A stretch of 64,000 nt of DNA, from NCBI GenBank assembly GCA_020698575.1, contig CM036254.1:27556526-27620525 (forward strand), in the 5' to 3' direction. This document shows, in pieces, positions 9,240-21,935 of the stretch (positions are counted from its first letter, which is position 1; each line of letters starts with the position of its first letter). This DNA is from Bostrychus sinensis. Taxonomy: Eukaryota > Chordata > Actinopteri > Gobiiformes > Eleotridae. Position numbers and translations under genes: made by a program. The notes beneath the pieces were generated by a model, which ran no database searches, was not told where the DNA came from, and was given only the letters and a program-made list of their open reading frames with translations.

Positions 9240-10262
9240 GAAAAACGTGACCCAGCGCCAGCCGCGAGCGTCAAAATTCGGCGTGGGTTTGATGGCGTCA
9301 CAGCCCTGTTTGACGGGTCTGTCGAGCCTCGCGTCTCACACCGGCAGTGTGGCTGCTCTGATCTGCTAAGCTGAGCGCTGAAGTGAAAACGGTTTCCTGA
9401 CGGTGTCACCACGCTGCAGTTACATGCATCCAGTGTGTTTGGGGCCTTAAACAATTTGAAGTCAGGCGCTTTATTTGCGCGTCCAATTTGCTCTGTTCAC
9501 GCGTCAAAACAAATGTGTTCAGACGCGAATTTGCGTCATGGGAGGAGTCTGTTGTGCCAGGGTAATGGCCGCTCTTTCAGGGCTAATTCCAACTGAGGTC
9601 ATGCCGGTTTGCTCATCTGTTGTCCCGTGTCAGTGCGAGGACATGTCCCCAGGACACTACTGCTGTAAGCACTCAACACAAGTAGCAGAGCTGAGACAGG
9701 GAGGAGTTTTTTTTTTGGTTTAATAGCGGTCTCTAGTGGTTTTAGCGGGTTATAGGCTAGGCTAGCACTCAGTACACAGACTCTGTTTTCCCTGTTGTTT
9801 TGGAGAGAGCAGTAACTGCTGATTTAACAAGCTCAGCGCAGCACACGCTAAAGTTAAGGTCCCTAAGTTATATCTTGTTACTATCTTTTTGACTGCTGTC
9901 TTTATAAAATTAGAAGAGGTGTTGTAGGCTGTAGCTAATAGCTCCAGGTTCACAGTGACAGCCTCGATAAGTCCCCTGTGATTGTTTTGATGAATCTCCG
10001 CTTCCTACGTCCTCCCACGTCACTGCAGGAGCTAGATCCTGATTGGTTAACGCGCCACGAATATTCACCAAAGTTGAGATTTTTCAACTCGGGCATCTCT
10101 AGCGTCAGAGGCTCAATTCGCTATTCGTCCATCAAAGCCTGATTCACGATGCGCTGGACGCTTGATTCGCGCCGCAGGACATCCAGATGCGCATTTACAT
10201 AGACTTAACATGTAAACCAGACGCCCCAGATGCCTCAAACGCGTCTGGTGTGAATGCAGCAT
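9240..10262 (-). mobile_element. CpG-rich segment, probably Harbinger-like or similar DNA transposon remnant
   Basis: This block is much richer in CG than its surroundings and repeats a GACGCG/CGCGTC theme near 9498, 9522, 10150 and 10238. Its right edge (CGCGTCTGGTGTGAATGCAG) resembles ends I associate with fish Harbinger-type elements; read on the minus strand that edge would be the 5' end. ATTGG boxes lie near 10040. A 63-codon frame at 9762-9953 (minus) is not recognised. No exact inverted ends or target duplication were found, so the family is tentative. Confidence 0.4.
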
Positions 10263-12339
10263 AACAGGTGGCAGCAAACTTAACATTAATGTTTGCAGAT
10301 TAGCCAGGTGTATACCTTCTAATAGCCCTGGTCTTTAGAAGCAGAGAAGGCCAACACTTTGAGAGTAATCACACTGTTGCTGCATAACATAAAACAATAG
10401 CTATGCAACATTGTCATTAAAAATAATTAATAAAAGAAATAAATCTACATTTATTTAGCTTTTTATGTCAGACAAGAGGACAAAAAAATAAAATAAAATT
10501 GTAAATCGACTACTATTTGAGTAAAATCATCATTTTATTTTTTGAGCCATTGCCCATCCCTACAAGATGTGTAAACTGCCTTTATATTAAATTTTAAAAG
10601 TGCCAAACAGCCACTATATGCATACTGAGCATATTAACAAATCAGATATTATATTTTTGTCTGACATAAAGGTCCAGTGTGTGCTTCAGAAAGGACATGA
10701 CCTCTGTCTCAGTTATTGTTTTGTCTGACTCTCACTGAATATATAATGCTTCTTTTGTTCTCGCCATTCCACTTGTTTAGCCCATGCAATCTACTGCCCT
10801 CCTCTAGTGTCCTACTTAAATCACAATGGACACTTTTGGGGAGGACTTGCCTTGCCAATCTTCTGCTTCCAGGAGTCCGACATTTGAAAATAATGCGTTC
10901 TGTCGGAGACTCAGTTCCTTATCAGTGTTAGCATGTGTTCTAACAGCTAATGAGGGTTCTGACTCAGTGCTCCCATTGGAGATGACGGAAGCTGTAGATT
11001 TGTCTAAACTTTGTCAGCCTGGGGATTGGATTTGATGGCGCCCTGGATGCATGCTTAGCACTAACTGACGCCGTGCCCAATCCTTCGCAGCGTGGATGTG
11101 CTGATTTGGTAGTATTCCATAGAGATTAGTCATCTAGGCTACGTCAAATTAGCTGGACAGTCTTACTTGTGACCTGTATTTCTACATAATTCAAGTTAAT
11201 CACAATATTAGTGTGGAAATGTACTAGGTGAAGTGTAAGATAAAGATTTTGAGAGACTAAGAGAAAGTAGGTCATTTTTTCTTATGGGAAACAGTTTAAT
11301 CACCTGTAACTGCAATCAACCAAATCTTAGGACATCATCTAAGCTTCATTATCAAGCTCCCTTTGGACTACACTACTGTTTCCAAAACCTATCTTTAATT
11401 TGGAAAACAAGAAAAAAAAATGTAAAAAGCTTTTATTTCATGAGGACTAGAGTCATTAAAACACGTGACAGCTTGCGCCATCTTCAGGATGTGAACACAA
11501 AGACAAAGGAAGACACTGACAGTTGGTTTAACCATTTTTTGCTATTTTGGTCTGTTACATCAGTTCAGTTATGTTTTATGCCAATGAACTACTTATTCTG
11601 ATTTTTGAGGTGAGCCAAAGAAAAGTTTTGGTGACTCACCTTTAGATCCCAGCCCAGTTTTTGAGAATCACAAGTTCACTGAAAACATGAGAATAATATG
11701 TATAACGTGCTCAAGCAATGTTTAACAAGGTAGACATAATTGCAGAATTGCATGGTGCAGTGCTGAACTAAGTTGAAGGTAAGCTCCAAACCTTAGATGC
11801 CATCTTGTGGTATTTTGCCATATTGAATGTGTTCGATTTTATCTTGTTAAAGTGAATAGTGTAACCTTTTTCCCTTAAAGTAGCAATACCTGATTTTTTT
11901 CTCCCTTGTGTTTGACAAAAAGTAATTATTCAGTCAATAGCAACATCATAGAAGTCATTCCTAAAAAAAAGAAAAAAAAAAGAGTCTGGGACCTCATCTG
12001 GGCTTTATTATAAAGCATTTTTGACAGTGTGGAACAGGATTTTTTAACTAATCACTTGTTCAGAATAAAGTGGGATGGTCCCATTGGGATCTGGGACGCT
12101 TTCATTGGCTGAGTCCAAGCTCTTGCACATCTTTACACACTGGAGTAATGGCAGTGGCAAGTCCAAATGGAAAGACACCATTTCCAGTGCTGGCTCTAAC
12201 AAAACAGAAGAAAAAAAGAAATAAAGCATAAATCTGACATTAATATAAAATGTGAACATGTATAAGAGGGAGGAAGAAAGCTTTTTTATCCTGAGCTTTT
12301 TTTTCACATTCTCCAAAACTCACATAGTGGGTCTTTAAA
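10263..12339. other. No gene recognised
   Basis: Short chance frames only. A block at about 11940-12060 (GAGTCTGGGACCTCATCTGG and following) recurs diverged at about 59880-59990, so it is a dispersed repeat of unknown family. Confidence 0.5.
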
Positions 12340-12634
12340 AAAAAAATTCTGAAGTCTATGTGACAATGAAATGAGTTGTTGCAGAGCAAATAAAGCTCCA
12401 CAACAAAATACAGCCTTGCAAGAATGGGAGAACCACAGCCACAACTAGCCATAACCACAAGCTAGAGATGTCTTTATTTCTTAAATTGTTGTCATGGAGA
12501 GCAGCCAAAAAGCAGAGGAAAAGCCGAACAATGAAGCCTTTACTATGAAATTTAGGGAGCACTGTACATAACAATGAGACCAAAACCATGGAGAAGCAAG
12601 CAAAGTTACATTTTTCCTCTTTAGGTAATGTGCA
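12340..12634 (+). mobile_element. Miniature element of the AAAGGGGAACAATGTAAC-end family, decayed copy
   Basis: It shares with the copies at 15370, 21936 and 60694 the interior GCCTTGCAAGAATGGGAGAA, an AGCCATAAC block and the closing AAAGTTACATTTTTCC (12600-12616). The left end is degraded. It has no coding capacity. Confidence 0.6.
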
Positions 12635-12737
12635 TGGTTAAGATTGAAATTCATCCATACTATTCATACATTTTACTTCTTAGAAACTACTTGACTGTTA
12701 TCTATATGTTTGTTTATGAAATTTCTTACCCCCCCTT

Positions 12738-12738
<1 letters not shown>

Positions 12739-12772
<34 letters not shown>
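12739..12772. repeat. Poly(A) run, 34 bases, preceded by a C7 run
   Basis: Directly visible homopolymer after CCCCCCCTTC. There is no recognisable retrotransposon body upstream. Confidence 0.95.
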
Positions 12773-12775
<3 letters not shown>

Positions 12776-13298
12776 CTCAGATTCACTTGCTGGGCTTCAA
12801 CTAAAACTCTTCCATCAGTGTCAGGCTCAAAGTGCTTCATTTACACAGCCTCCGCTCAACACTGATTAAATCCCTAATGTGTCCAATCAAGCATCTATTG
12901 AGAAATGATTCATCTGCTGAAGGATCAAGTGCATGGAAAGTTAATGACTTCAATACACGAGTGAGACATACACATAGTTGCTGCAACGTAAATTTAAGTC
13001 TAATATTTTTAATTCTAATAGATTTTTAGTGGACCTAGGGATTTGAAACTTATTTGAGTGTCAGCTTCTTCAGCTTATTGGTGTTAAGAAAAAATACCTT
13101 TGCATTAAATAAGTTATACAAATTGACCCAAAAGTGGATTGCACTTGCACAGTGGATTAACTTTTATTTAACCAGGAATGCCCATTGAGAACCAATTCTC
13201 ATTTATAATGACGACCTGGACAGGAAGCAGCTTGACAGGTAGTTCAGAAGGGAGGGAGGAGAAAACATCTACAACATATACAAAAATACAGTATATAC

Positions 13299-13973
13299 CA
13301 GGGGTCTCCAACCAGTAGCTTGAGAGCTACTCAACCACTATTCAACTAGCTCCCTCTTTTTATTTGGCAAACCAACCTGTGTATGTGTTCAAACAAATTC
13401 ATATGTGCCTGCCTACTTCTTGCACAAAATGATTATTTGCCAATTAGATGTCAATGAAACGGTTGTGCTGCAGTCATGTTTCATCAGTCAGTAGTGATAT
13501 GAGTTTGTCAGCCAGCATAACGTAGCTATTATACCATTACTATTACTATTTTCATAAATATTAGTTATTGAGTCAAGGTAATGGAAAACACAAGTTTTCT
13601 TTTCACAAATGTGAATGATAAGTGTGTGTCTAATCTGAGGTGCAAGCGTGTCAGTCACTGACATATATAATGCACAATGTAAAATCTGGGTTGTGGATAC
13701 CAATATGTTGTAAATGATCTGGTAACTGTTGAGGCAAAACAAAAAACATTTTCCTAGGGTTGGAAGTATCAATCCTGTGACTAACTGGCCACTGTCCAGT
13801 GTGCTCCCTGCTTAAGGCCCTTAGTTATTGGGATAGGTTCCCTTGCCCAAAACTTCTAGTGGGGATAAGCAGAAGAAGATGAATGAATGAATAAATAATG
13901 TCAAAAAGGTAGCTCTCTGACATTTTTATTTTGTTAAAGTAGCACTCTGGGGAACTAAGGTTGGAGACCCCTG
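13299..13973. mobile_element. Miniature hAT element, 675 bp
   Basis: Left end CAGGGGTCTCCAACC at 13299, right end GGTTGGAGACCCCTG ending at 13973: 15-bp inverted repeats. The flanks are a 13-bp direct repeat, ATACAGTATATAC (13286-13298) and ATACAGCATATAC (13974-13986), longer than the usual 8 bp; the target may already have been repetitive. The interior is non-coding and contains a LINE-tail-like insert at 13790-13900. Confidence 0.8.
13790..13900 (+). mobile_element. LINE 3'-tail-like fragment inside the hAT element
   Basis: It contains GGGATAGGTTCCC, then GGGGATAAGCAGAAGAAGAT and a GAATGAATGAATA run. This is the arrangement seen at the 3' ends of several fish non-LTR elements. Confidence 0.5.
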
Positions 13974-13986
13974 ATACAGCATATAC

Positions 13987-15369
13987 ATTAGTGTCCTATA
14001 ATAGCCCAACTGGGTAAAAGCAGGTGCATTGATCCTGAACCACTGCTTGTAGTGAGTTCTTTAAAGAAGGGATTGGAATGAATGCATTGAGTTTAGGTGT
14101 TTATTGTTAGTTATTGCACATGATTCCAGTCACTTGCCTTGGATGAATAAATTGCGCCTAGAGATATGGATATGAAGAAATGATCAGAGATATGCCAGTG
14201 TTTTACCAATTACAGTTTTATAAATATGCAGATATCAGGTAGCGAGGGCCAATTGACTAATACAGACTGCAGGGATGAATGTTAAAGGGAGCTCCAGTGA
14301 CAAACAGATAGCAGAATGGTAGATAACATCCAGTTTGTGAAGGAAGCTGACCTATACACAACATCACTATAATCTAGGATTAATGGACCTGTCACTTTGA
14401 CCAGGAGGTGTCTTGCAGAGTGGGTGAGTGAAGACTTGTTACAGTCAAGGAAACTTATTCCGTATTTATTAAGAAAGTATGGATGTAAGATTCTAACAAG
14501 AGTGAGAGGTCTAACCAGATATTAAGACATTTGTAAGATGGACAGTTATCCAAATTAAAAAAAAAAACTTTTTTAAAATCTTTTTTTGATTGATTTATTT
14601 TTTTACACCTCTCTCAGACTCACCCAGATTGATTCACCAAAGCAGTGCACTAGAGACCGAAGTTTAGATAGTATTCATAAAGGTGTTCAATGAAAAAACT
14701 TCAGAGGTAGTTTGGTGTTTTGTTTCCATTTAAAAGAAGTGCATGTTTTTTATCTAGTGTCAAAATGTCAGTAGAATGGATTCTGGATTCTTGTGAATCT
14801 CTAAGAAGTGCAAAGTAGTACAATATTCATGTACTTTCTCAACCATATACCTGGATTTAATTGGTATTCAATATTACAATGGTTTGCAGAAGAGTCTCAC
14901 TTACTTTACTCAGGGCATGACTACAGATTTTCCAATATTACTGTAAAATGTTATGTTTTAATGATTAGGAGTGGGGGTATAGCTCAGTGTGGTTGAAAGA
15001 GTAGCTTAATGTGGTCTAATGAGGAACATTCTGTAGTGTTTTGGCTGGTGAGGATAAGCCTGTTCCAGTCTATTAGCTTTTGACATCTATTGGCAACTAT
15101 AAGTTGTAAAGTTGAATTCTAAAACCCACTACTGCAGTTGGTCCAGAATGCACCTAAAAAGATATATGTGGACATAGACAGGACATGGACTGGACTTCAA
15201 TTATGGCTTCTTCGGTGTACCCTCAGCAACATGGCAGTGGTGTTCGTAGCCCCCTACTGTTCTGGCTGACTCACTACATCATTAACAGTTGAGCATATGT
15301 ATTTGTGAACCATGATTACTTAAGACAGCCAACTCTTACTCACACAAACTCCAGCTTTGTACAAATTGG
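13987..15369. other. No gene; one tRNA-like SINE head
   Basis: The only structured item is GGGGGTATAGCTCAGTGTGG near 14971, resembling a tRNA A-box region and hence a SINE head. It has no B box or tRNA fold that I could complete. The rest is AT-rich without frames. Confidence 0.4.
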
Positions 15370-15730
15370 TTTTAAGGGGAAACAATGTAACTTAAATTGT
15401 TTCTTTGCTGTTTTGGTCGCACCACTATTGTCAAGTCCAGGTGACTCCTGTGTGACTTCTTGGCTCGACACTTTTGATCACTCTGCCATGATGAAAATCA
15501 AAGAAATAAAGCCATTGCTAGCTTGTGGCTTATGGCTAACCATGACTTCTAGCTTTCTCTTGAGACCCAGGACTTCAGGGACACTGGGTTGATTCTCCCA
15601 TTCCTGCAAGGCTGTTTTTTTCCGCTAATGGGATGTGAAGGAGGCCTCATTCACCCTGCAACAACTTATTTAGCCATCACATGGACTTATTTAAGGTAAA
15701 ATAAAAAAGTTGAATTGTTCCTTTTTAAAC
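15370..15730 (-). mobile_element. Miniature element of the AAAGGGGAACAATGTAAC-end family, 361 bp
   Basis: It starts with TTTTAAGGGGAAACAATGTA and ends with GTTGAATTGTTCCTTTTTAA, an imperfect inverted terminal pair. Its interior is the reverse complement of the copies at 21936 and 60694 (shared GCCTTGCAGGAATGGGAGAA when read on the minus strand). No ORF. Confidence 0.72.
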
Positions 15731-16984
15731 TCTAATCTTATAACTGTTATGTTGCAAACCAATGACTCTGATATTACTTTCTGATTAAAAAGGCAGAACT
15801 TTTAATACATAGAAACAAACTCACACAGAAAGAACAATTCATCATATTACTTTTCTGTGCTTCAGTAATTGTAAAATGAAACTTCTGACCCATTTATTTA
15901 CCGGATCAAATTCTTCCAGCACTGTCATGTATTCACTGTTTCTCATGTTTTGTAATGAGTCCGGGCTGGAACATGCCTGGAGAAGCCTCACTCTGTTGTT
16001 TCCATTAAATTGCCGAGAGGGAATCCTGGTCTGATTGATCTTGTTAAGAAGTTTCCAACACCTCCGTCTCAGAGCCGTCCTCGCCGCACTGTCAGCTGTG
16101 ATTAGCCACACTCCACTTCCCACACTGACAGGCATCAATACACCGCTTAAGGACGCAGCCGCAGGTCGTTCTTCTACCTCACATCTCGCACAGAGCCTGA
16201 CAGAGAAGAGAGCAGCTTGACCTCAGTGTAAACCATATCGCATCATTGAGGTTAAAGATCTTTGTATGGTTTTCAGTATAAATGTAATGTAAGCTCTGTG
16301 ACATATAAAAAGTGATGCATTTGCATGTACTGCTAAAGGGGAAGTGCCTGTGGCATGTGCAGTCTGCTGTGCAGCTGCTTGCTCCATTTTTATTATATGT
16401 TAAGATGGTTATAGGAGAGATTTAAAACTGGGTGTCTCAGTAACACTTTTCTCACCTTGTAGTTGGACAGTTGGACTCAATACTGCTATACACACTGTGG
16501 GAGCGTGTCTATAGCCTTCCCACAGCCCTATGTTTTTCCATTTCTAAGAATATTTTATGGTAAATGGTGCATAGGATAAGGACTAATTTTGAAATGTGGG
16601 AACATATGGCTTACCCCCATAAAGGAATACTATAAATGCCAATAGCAGTATTCAGTAGGGGTTTCAGCGCATCTTGCAGTGTGAATTTTAATCAGTTTTT
16701 CTATCAGCAAGTAATGTTTTGATAAAGACAGTTTATCATTTTTGGTTTAATACTTTTTGGTAGCTAATATGTTATATACTCCTGTATGTGGAGACAGAGG
16801 AAAAGCCACAGACCTAACCACAGACCAAAACTAAAACTAGTTTGTTTGCATCCAATTACAGTAAGGAATAAGTTATCTATCACTAAATCCCTTTGACTAA
16901 ATTCTAATAAGAATGGGTCTGGCTGCTATTCTAGACACTTGAAGTTGCTTTACATATGTAGGTGCATTATTCATTCTCTTGGCA
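15731..16984. other. No gene recognised; small CpG-containing patch
   Basis: A patch at about 16060-16200 is richer in CG, and a 98-codon minus frame (15842-16138) crosses it. The frame has no recognisable domain and I do not call it a gene. Confidence 0.35.
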
Positions 16985-17222
16985 GTCAGGCACAGGTGGT
17001 GGGGAGCAACTTCTGTAGCTACAGCTGCCCTGGGGCATTACTGATAGAGACTGGCTGCCATTCTGAGCCTACGACTTCCCTGACCACCACCAGACACACA
17101 ATCACACTAACACATTCAAGCAGCCATGGTATGGCAGTATGCAGTGCTGGTAGCAGGGAACAATCCACCAACCTTCCAGTTAGTGGGCGAACAGCTCTAC
17201 TGAGCTCTACTAAACTGCTGCC
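16985..17222 (-). mobile_element. tRNA-derived SINE
   Basis: Read on the minus strand it has the gapped body seen in the copies at 26755, 46571, 50432 and 58225: a tRNA-like head, a GTTGGTGG-type B-box region, CAGCATTGCATACTGCC, and a central GTGTTAGTGTGATTGTGTGT stretch. Pol III-derived SINEs need LINE enzymes to move. 5' truncated or decayed. Confidence 0.7.
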
Positions 17223-17239
17223 CACAAATACTTACAGAT

Positions 17240-17515
17240 AAATATAGAGCTAAGTACCACTACATTTGGCTCTTCAAGTACCATGATTAATTAGCTAAAA
17301 TTAGCCTAAATGTTAAATAACCCAGGACTAAACTAAGGAATAAAATAAGACCAAAACCAGAACTTAGTAGTGAACAAACTTAGAGCAAGACTAAACAGTA
17401 ATCAAACTGGATTAAACTGTAAATTAAACTACACCAGGACTTAAACTGCAAAAGAGTACCACTACAAGAATCCTGCAAACCACCACTGGTACCTGCACCA
17501 CAGTTTGAGAACCTG
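17240..17515 (+). mobile_element. 3' part of a hAT miniature element with a GGACTAAAC minisatellite
   Basis: It contains AAGTACCACTACATTTGGCT, a block of degenerate (AAACCAGGACT) units, and the closing TACCTGCACCACAGTTTGAG region ending near 17515. The same architecture is seen at 36836-37151 and 53880-54013. Confidence 0.6.
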
Positions 17516-19263
17516 ATATAGAAGATACACTGCAAGTACTTTTAAAGAGGCTAAATACATTTTTTGAGCGTTCTACCATGTTGTAATTTGTTGTTGTTGT
17601 TCCCTTATCACAAACATACCTGGAGATGTGTTTTGCTTCATTCATGCGTTTGTTGATGGATGGAGACTTATGAAAACTACAGATAACATGTTCTTAACTT
17701 GGAAAAGTATCATCCAAGTACAGTAAAAGTTACAAAACTGCCCTGTCACCACTAAAACTATAGTCCACGCTTCGATAATTAAGTTCTGAACCAAATTGTC
17801 ACGTCAACCGTTTCTGATAAACGTACATCAGCTTTACATTGGCCCGTGTGTTCAGAAAGTCCAAACCGTGAAATTACATTGTAATGATGTGTCACACTCT
17901 GCCATAGACCCTCACACTGATACCAAGACTTTGTTTAATCAGAGACAGTCTTCAACACATGATAAAAATAACTCCGATGTATAGCTCAATGCATTTAGCG
18001 CTTCAACCCGAAAACCTATGGGATTTCTGGTGAGAATACTCTTGTCTGTGGTGCCAATGTTGTTTGTACAGAATCCATCTATGTCACCTCCACCGCTTCC
18101 TTTAAAGTGAAATGTGCTGGAGTGGAAACTGGGAAAAGCACATAGGTTCAAAGGTTTACGTGCATAAGTGTTCACAAAATGTCTAGAGTAATGTACTTTG
18201 CAAAATAACATCAAATAAACATTATATTATAGATTTACAGGAATCAGGCAGATGGTATTGTTTGTCCGGTACATACCACTAACGTCCCATGTCACTATAC
18301 TGTCCCTCTTGTATATAAAGGGGTGCAGGATAAGAATGAGACACTGACTTTCATTGTCAGTGGCTTAGAAGTAATCGGACAAAGGACTGACAAGCAATTT
18401 CATGGGCAACTGCTATTCTCTCTTTCATTATATCTAAGCAAATGAAGCACGTAAAAGGTGGTGAGGAGATTTCAGACTCTGAAATGGGATTTGACAGTGA
18501 TTAAAGTTGTACATGTGCTTCACTCTGTATCGTGATTGTTTTCTGATTTGATGTGGGTTTTATAATTGTTACAGTTCTTGCTTCTTGGTTGTTTCATATG
18601 AAAATTTCAGATACCAAAATGTGCTATTGACCACATACTACTGAACTTTTTTAACACTGGAATTTAATATTGAGAGCGCAAATAGGGAAACTAGCGCAGC
18701 TTTCTGAAAAAAATAAAATACAACTATTCAATATTTGGATGTCCTTATTGTCATTTGTTTAATTCAACAACTCAAGCAAACTTCTCAACTTCTCGTTAAA
18801 ATTGTGTCAGAATTGGGTCAAAATTAAATCCAAGACTTAAGCAAAGGCTTAACCCAGGACTAAACCAGGACTAAAATGAGTTATCAATACTAAATCATGC
18901 CTTCTTTTTCATTTTCATTCATTTCATTTTTTTTTTTTTTTTTTTTTTGCAGAGGAGTCCTAGTTCCATTGGGAACCTCTGTACATGTTTTTATTCATTC
19001 ATTCTTCATTTGTTCTTTTCATGATGCACAATAGTACAATGTATATTTGACCCAATTTAATAAGCGATACATTTTCATGACTGGAAAAGAGCAGTGGGAA
19101 GAATACTATAATGTTTTTTTTTTTTTTTTTTGCACGTTTAATCTTAAAAGAAAAAAAAAATCATAGATGGCTTTACCCATTGCTTTTTTTGTTGCCTACA
19201 CAAAATGACTACATTTAAACATTCAGACAAGTTCCAAGTGTACATTTTTTAAATTTGAAATTG
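17516..19263. other. No gene recognised
   Basis: It contains a T22 run (18927-18948), a short GGACTAAACC array (about 18855-18880) and a second T run near 19113. Frames are short and unsupported. Confidence 0.5.
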
Positions 19264-19435
19264 ACAAAGCGTAAGGTCTGCACAACAATGCTTTTTAGTT
19301 CCATTTTTAATAAATGTTTCACCACAAGTAATGTTTTGGGTGTCTGCCCTTCATCAATCACTTGTGATGAAACATTTATTAAAAATGGAACTAAAAAGCA
19401 TTGTTGTGCAGACCTTACGCTTTGTTACTTTTTGA
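19264..19435. repeat. Near-perfect 172-bp inverted repeat (hairpin)
   Basis: The left arm begins ACAAAGCGTAAGGTCTGCAC at 19264. The right arm ends with its exact complement at 19435. At least 58 bp pair without a mismatch, then about 12 more with one or two, leaving a ~30-base loop. It may be a foldback transposon remnant, a tail-to-tail repeat pair or a hairpin RNA source. Confidence 0.92.
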
Positions 19436-20033
19436 TGGATTCATTTCTGATCCAGTACACTATCAAAATGTTTTTTTGTGGAATGTGCCTGTCTCTTTTC
19501 TTATTTGTTAAATTTTAAATTGAAAAATATAACTGTACAACCCTATAAATCATTCTGTTGAGAAATCTAAAGTTTTACACCAACAACAGAAAAACACATT
19601 TGTTTTAAAGTGGTGCGAGCAACTTGATGCTTAAAATTAAATCTCCTATGATTTTTATATTCAGAAGTAAAAACACACTTTTTCAAGCTTTCTGGTAGTG
19701 CTCTGTTTTTGACTTTAAACATAACTAATACAGTTTGCAGTTCTATTATGTTTTTAAGTTTCAATAAATAACCCTGACTTAATAATTAATGTTTTTGCTT
19801 TTTCTCTAAATTCAGCTTTGTTCATAATTGGAATGGCTAGTTTCTGCAGTGGCAATCTCTTGATTACATATGTGTTACCCCACACTACAGTAAAATCATG
19901 CAATATAAATGAACAGTATAACATTTTCATTGTGCTACAAGGTAAAACATACTTAACTTTGTTCAAAAACATTCTTGGACACCTTACCTTTAACATGATA
20001 TAAGAGATTTCCATGTCAATTTATAGTCTAATG
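19436..20033. other. No gene recognised
   Basis: AT-rich sequence between the hairpin and the hAT element at 20034; only short frames. Confidence 0.4.
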
Positions 20034-20641
20034 CAGTGGTTCCCAATCTTTTTGTGCTGCGTAGCCCCTGGGCCTTTTGTCATACTGTGAGTACCAACTC
20101 ATTCGTTTATGTGTTAATTTTTAAAAAAGTCATCATAGAGTTATCTGTGTTTATTCGTACAAAGACATTTCATACTTACTTTATTGTAAAAATAAGTTTT
20201 CCTTGCATTTTTTGCTTTGAAAATTAAATTCGAGATACAAATAAAATCCCTTTAAAATAACAATACATACAAAAATATTCTAGTACAAAAGAATAACAAA
20301 ATTTAAAAATGTATATAACAATAAAAACTTCTTACATTTTCTTATTTTACTATATTTTTCAACAAAAAACTAAACTTCATTATAAATTTACAAGAAACAT
20401 TTATGAAAAATAACAATTTAAATAACTCCTTTGAAACAAGCTTTATAATAGGCCTATTCAAACATTATTTCTAGAAGTTTCATCTCTTTTTAATCAATAA
20501 TTTTCAAGCAATTGTCAATGAGAAATTTGAGCTGGTCTTTCACAAGTTTCAATAGTTTACGATTACAAATATTTTCTTTATTATTATAAAATAACTCCAA
20601 ATACCCCTAGGGGTCCCGATACCCCTGGTTGGGAAACACTG
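20034..20641 (+). mobile_element. Miniature hAT element, 608 bp, with perfect 8-bp target duplication
   Basis: It begins CAGTGGTTCCCAATC and ends GGTTGGGAAACACTG, inverted ends with few mismatches. It is flanked on both sides by GTCTAATG (20026-20033 and 20642-20649). The interior is very AT-rich and non-coding. Related copies lie at 26060-26401 and 28622-29190. Confidence 0.93.
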
Positions 20642-20682
20642 GTCTAATGTAACTCCATGGAATTTATTTAAAAAATTTTTTA

Positions 20683-20785
20683 CGTACACAGACACTAGGA
20701 GAACATGCAAACCCCACAGAAAGGCCCCATCCGGTCTGGGAATTTAACCAAGGACCTTCTTGTAGTGAGGCCACTGTGCAGCCCA
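20683..20785 (-). mobile_element. tRNA-like SINE fragment (second SINE type)
   Basis: On the minus strand it reads CACTACAAGAAGGTCC, TTCCCAGACCGG, then GTTTGCATGTTCTCC, the same text as 23341-23480 on the plus strand. This is a common fish repeat with a tRNA-like head. Confidence 0.6.
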
Positions 20786-20994
20786 AGGCAGTTTCATTAA
20801 AGGTTCTGATTGGATTCTGTCAGTATAAATGTTGTCTAATTGAGGATATTAACAATATTACAATACAATTAGTTATACTACAGGTATTGTGTTGCTGATG
20901 TTGCAAAAATGATACATTTGTGATATATTGTGCACCCCTAATTCATTTTTTTCATGTTGTCTTTTTATAAATTGTTTTTTGATGTAAGCAGACA

Positions 20995-21130
20995 ATGAGT
21001 ATGTTTACATGCATTAGAATACTGCAGTCTTAATCAGATTAAGGTCATATTCAGAATAAGCCTTAATTGAAATAAGACACCTGGAGTATTCTGATCTTAT
21101 TCGCATTGTGTAACACCTTAGTCGCATTAT
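20995..21130 (+). mobile_element. Fragment of a TTTACATGCA-end miniature element
   Basis: The GAGTATGTTTACATGCATTA start followed by alternating ATTCAGATTAAG-type motifs resembles a widespread fish miniature element. The opposite end was not found. Confidence 0.35.
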
Positions 21131-21935
21131 TGCTTGTTCTCACCTTTTTTCCTGGCTTTGAGACTGATAAAAAAATTTCATATTACAAGAGAAAATGTGC
21201 AAAGTGCTGTTATTCTTCGCAAAACAAACTAGTGGGCCGGATTTACTCCACAAATTGCAATACTGGATGAACTGCTGTGGTATATGAAGACTTCTAAAAT
21301 TTTTAATATACTTATAATGTTAGCACTGGTCGAACTCTTACCACTGTAGGTGCCTTCATTCAGAGCACGCGACCCACAGTTTGTTTATGTGTATCCATAG
21401 GGTCCACACACATGTAAAAGTAATGATAAGAGAGCTGTGTGGGTCACAGAGCGGCGTGTCCTTTTGACTTTATCAGCTGTGACAATCTGTGATGCTCGCC
21501 TCCTTTCACAAAGACGAGAAAATAATGCGCTCTATAAATATTTCAGGAGGAACACGTCAGTCACAGAATGGTAAAGCCCAGTAATGAGAACCTGTGTTTG
21601 AAGGAACTGTCAAGTTAAAGCCTGGTGCTGTTGTTGAGTTATCTTTCTTCCAGGTGCATCGTGAGTACCTCGACCCCCATCTCCTGAATTAAATGTATAT
21701 ATGTAACAGCACCAGTGGAATAAGGAAATGCAGATTATGTTTACATTAGAGATTTTTGCATTCACAGTGTTGAATGTTTGGAAGTAGAACATGCAGGAAA
21801 CAATAGCCACAATTTTAAGTCAAATTGAAATGTACGTTTTTCACTATTTTCTTATCTCTCCATCATCATATCTCTATTTAACCAATTCGACTTTGCAAAA
21901 TACCAAAGCATGACATAATGTTTTGATCTTACACC
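21131..21935. other. No gene recognised
   Basis: Non-coding sequence of mixed composition with a few CpG sites near 21480-21550; nothing identifiable. Confidence 0.4.

Noticed and set aside
14966..15010. tRNA gene
   Set aside because: Only an A-box-like head is present; no anticodon arm, B box or acceptor pairing could be completed.
15842..16138. 98-codon minus frame as a host first exon
   Set aside because: It crosses a small CpG patch but shows no recognisable protein and no convincing splice donor.
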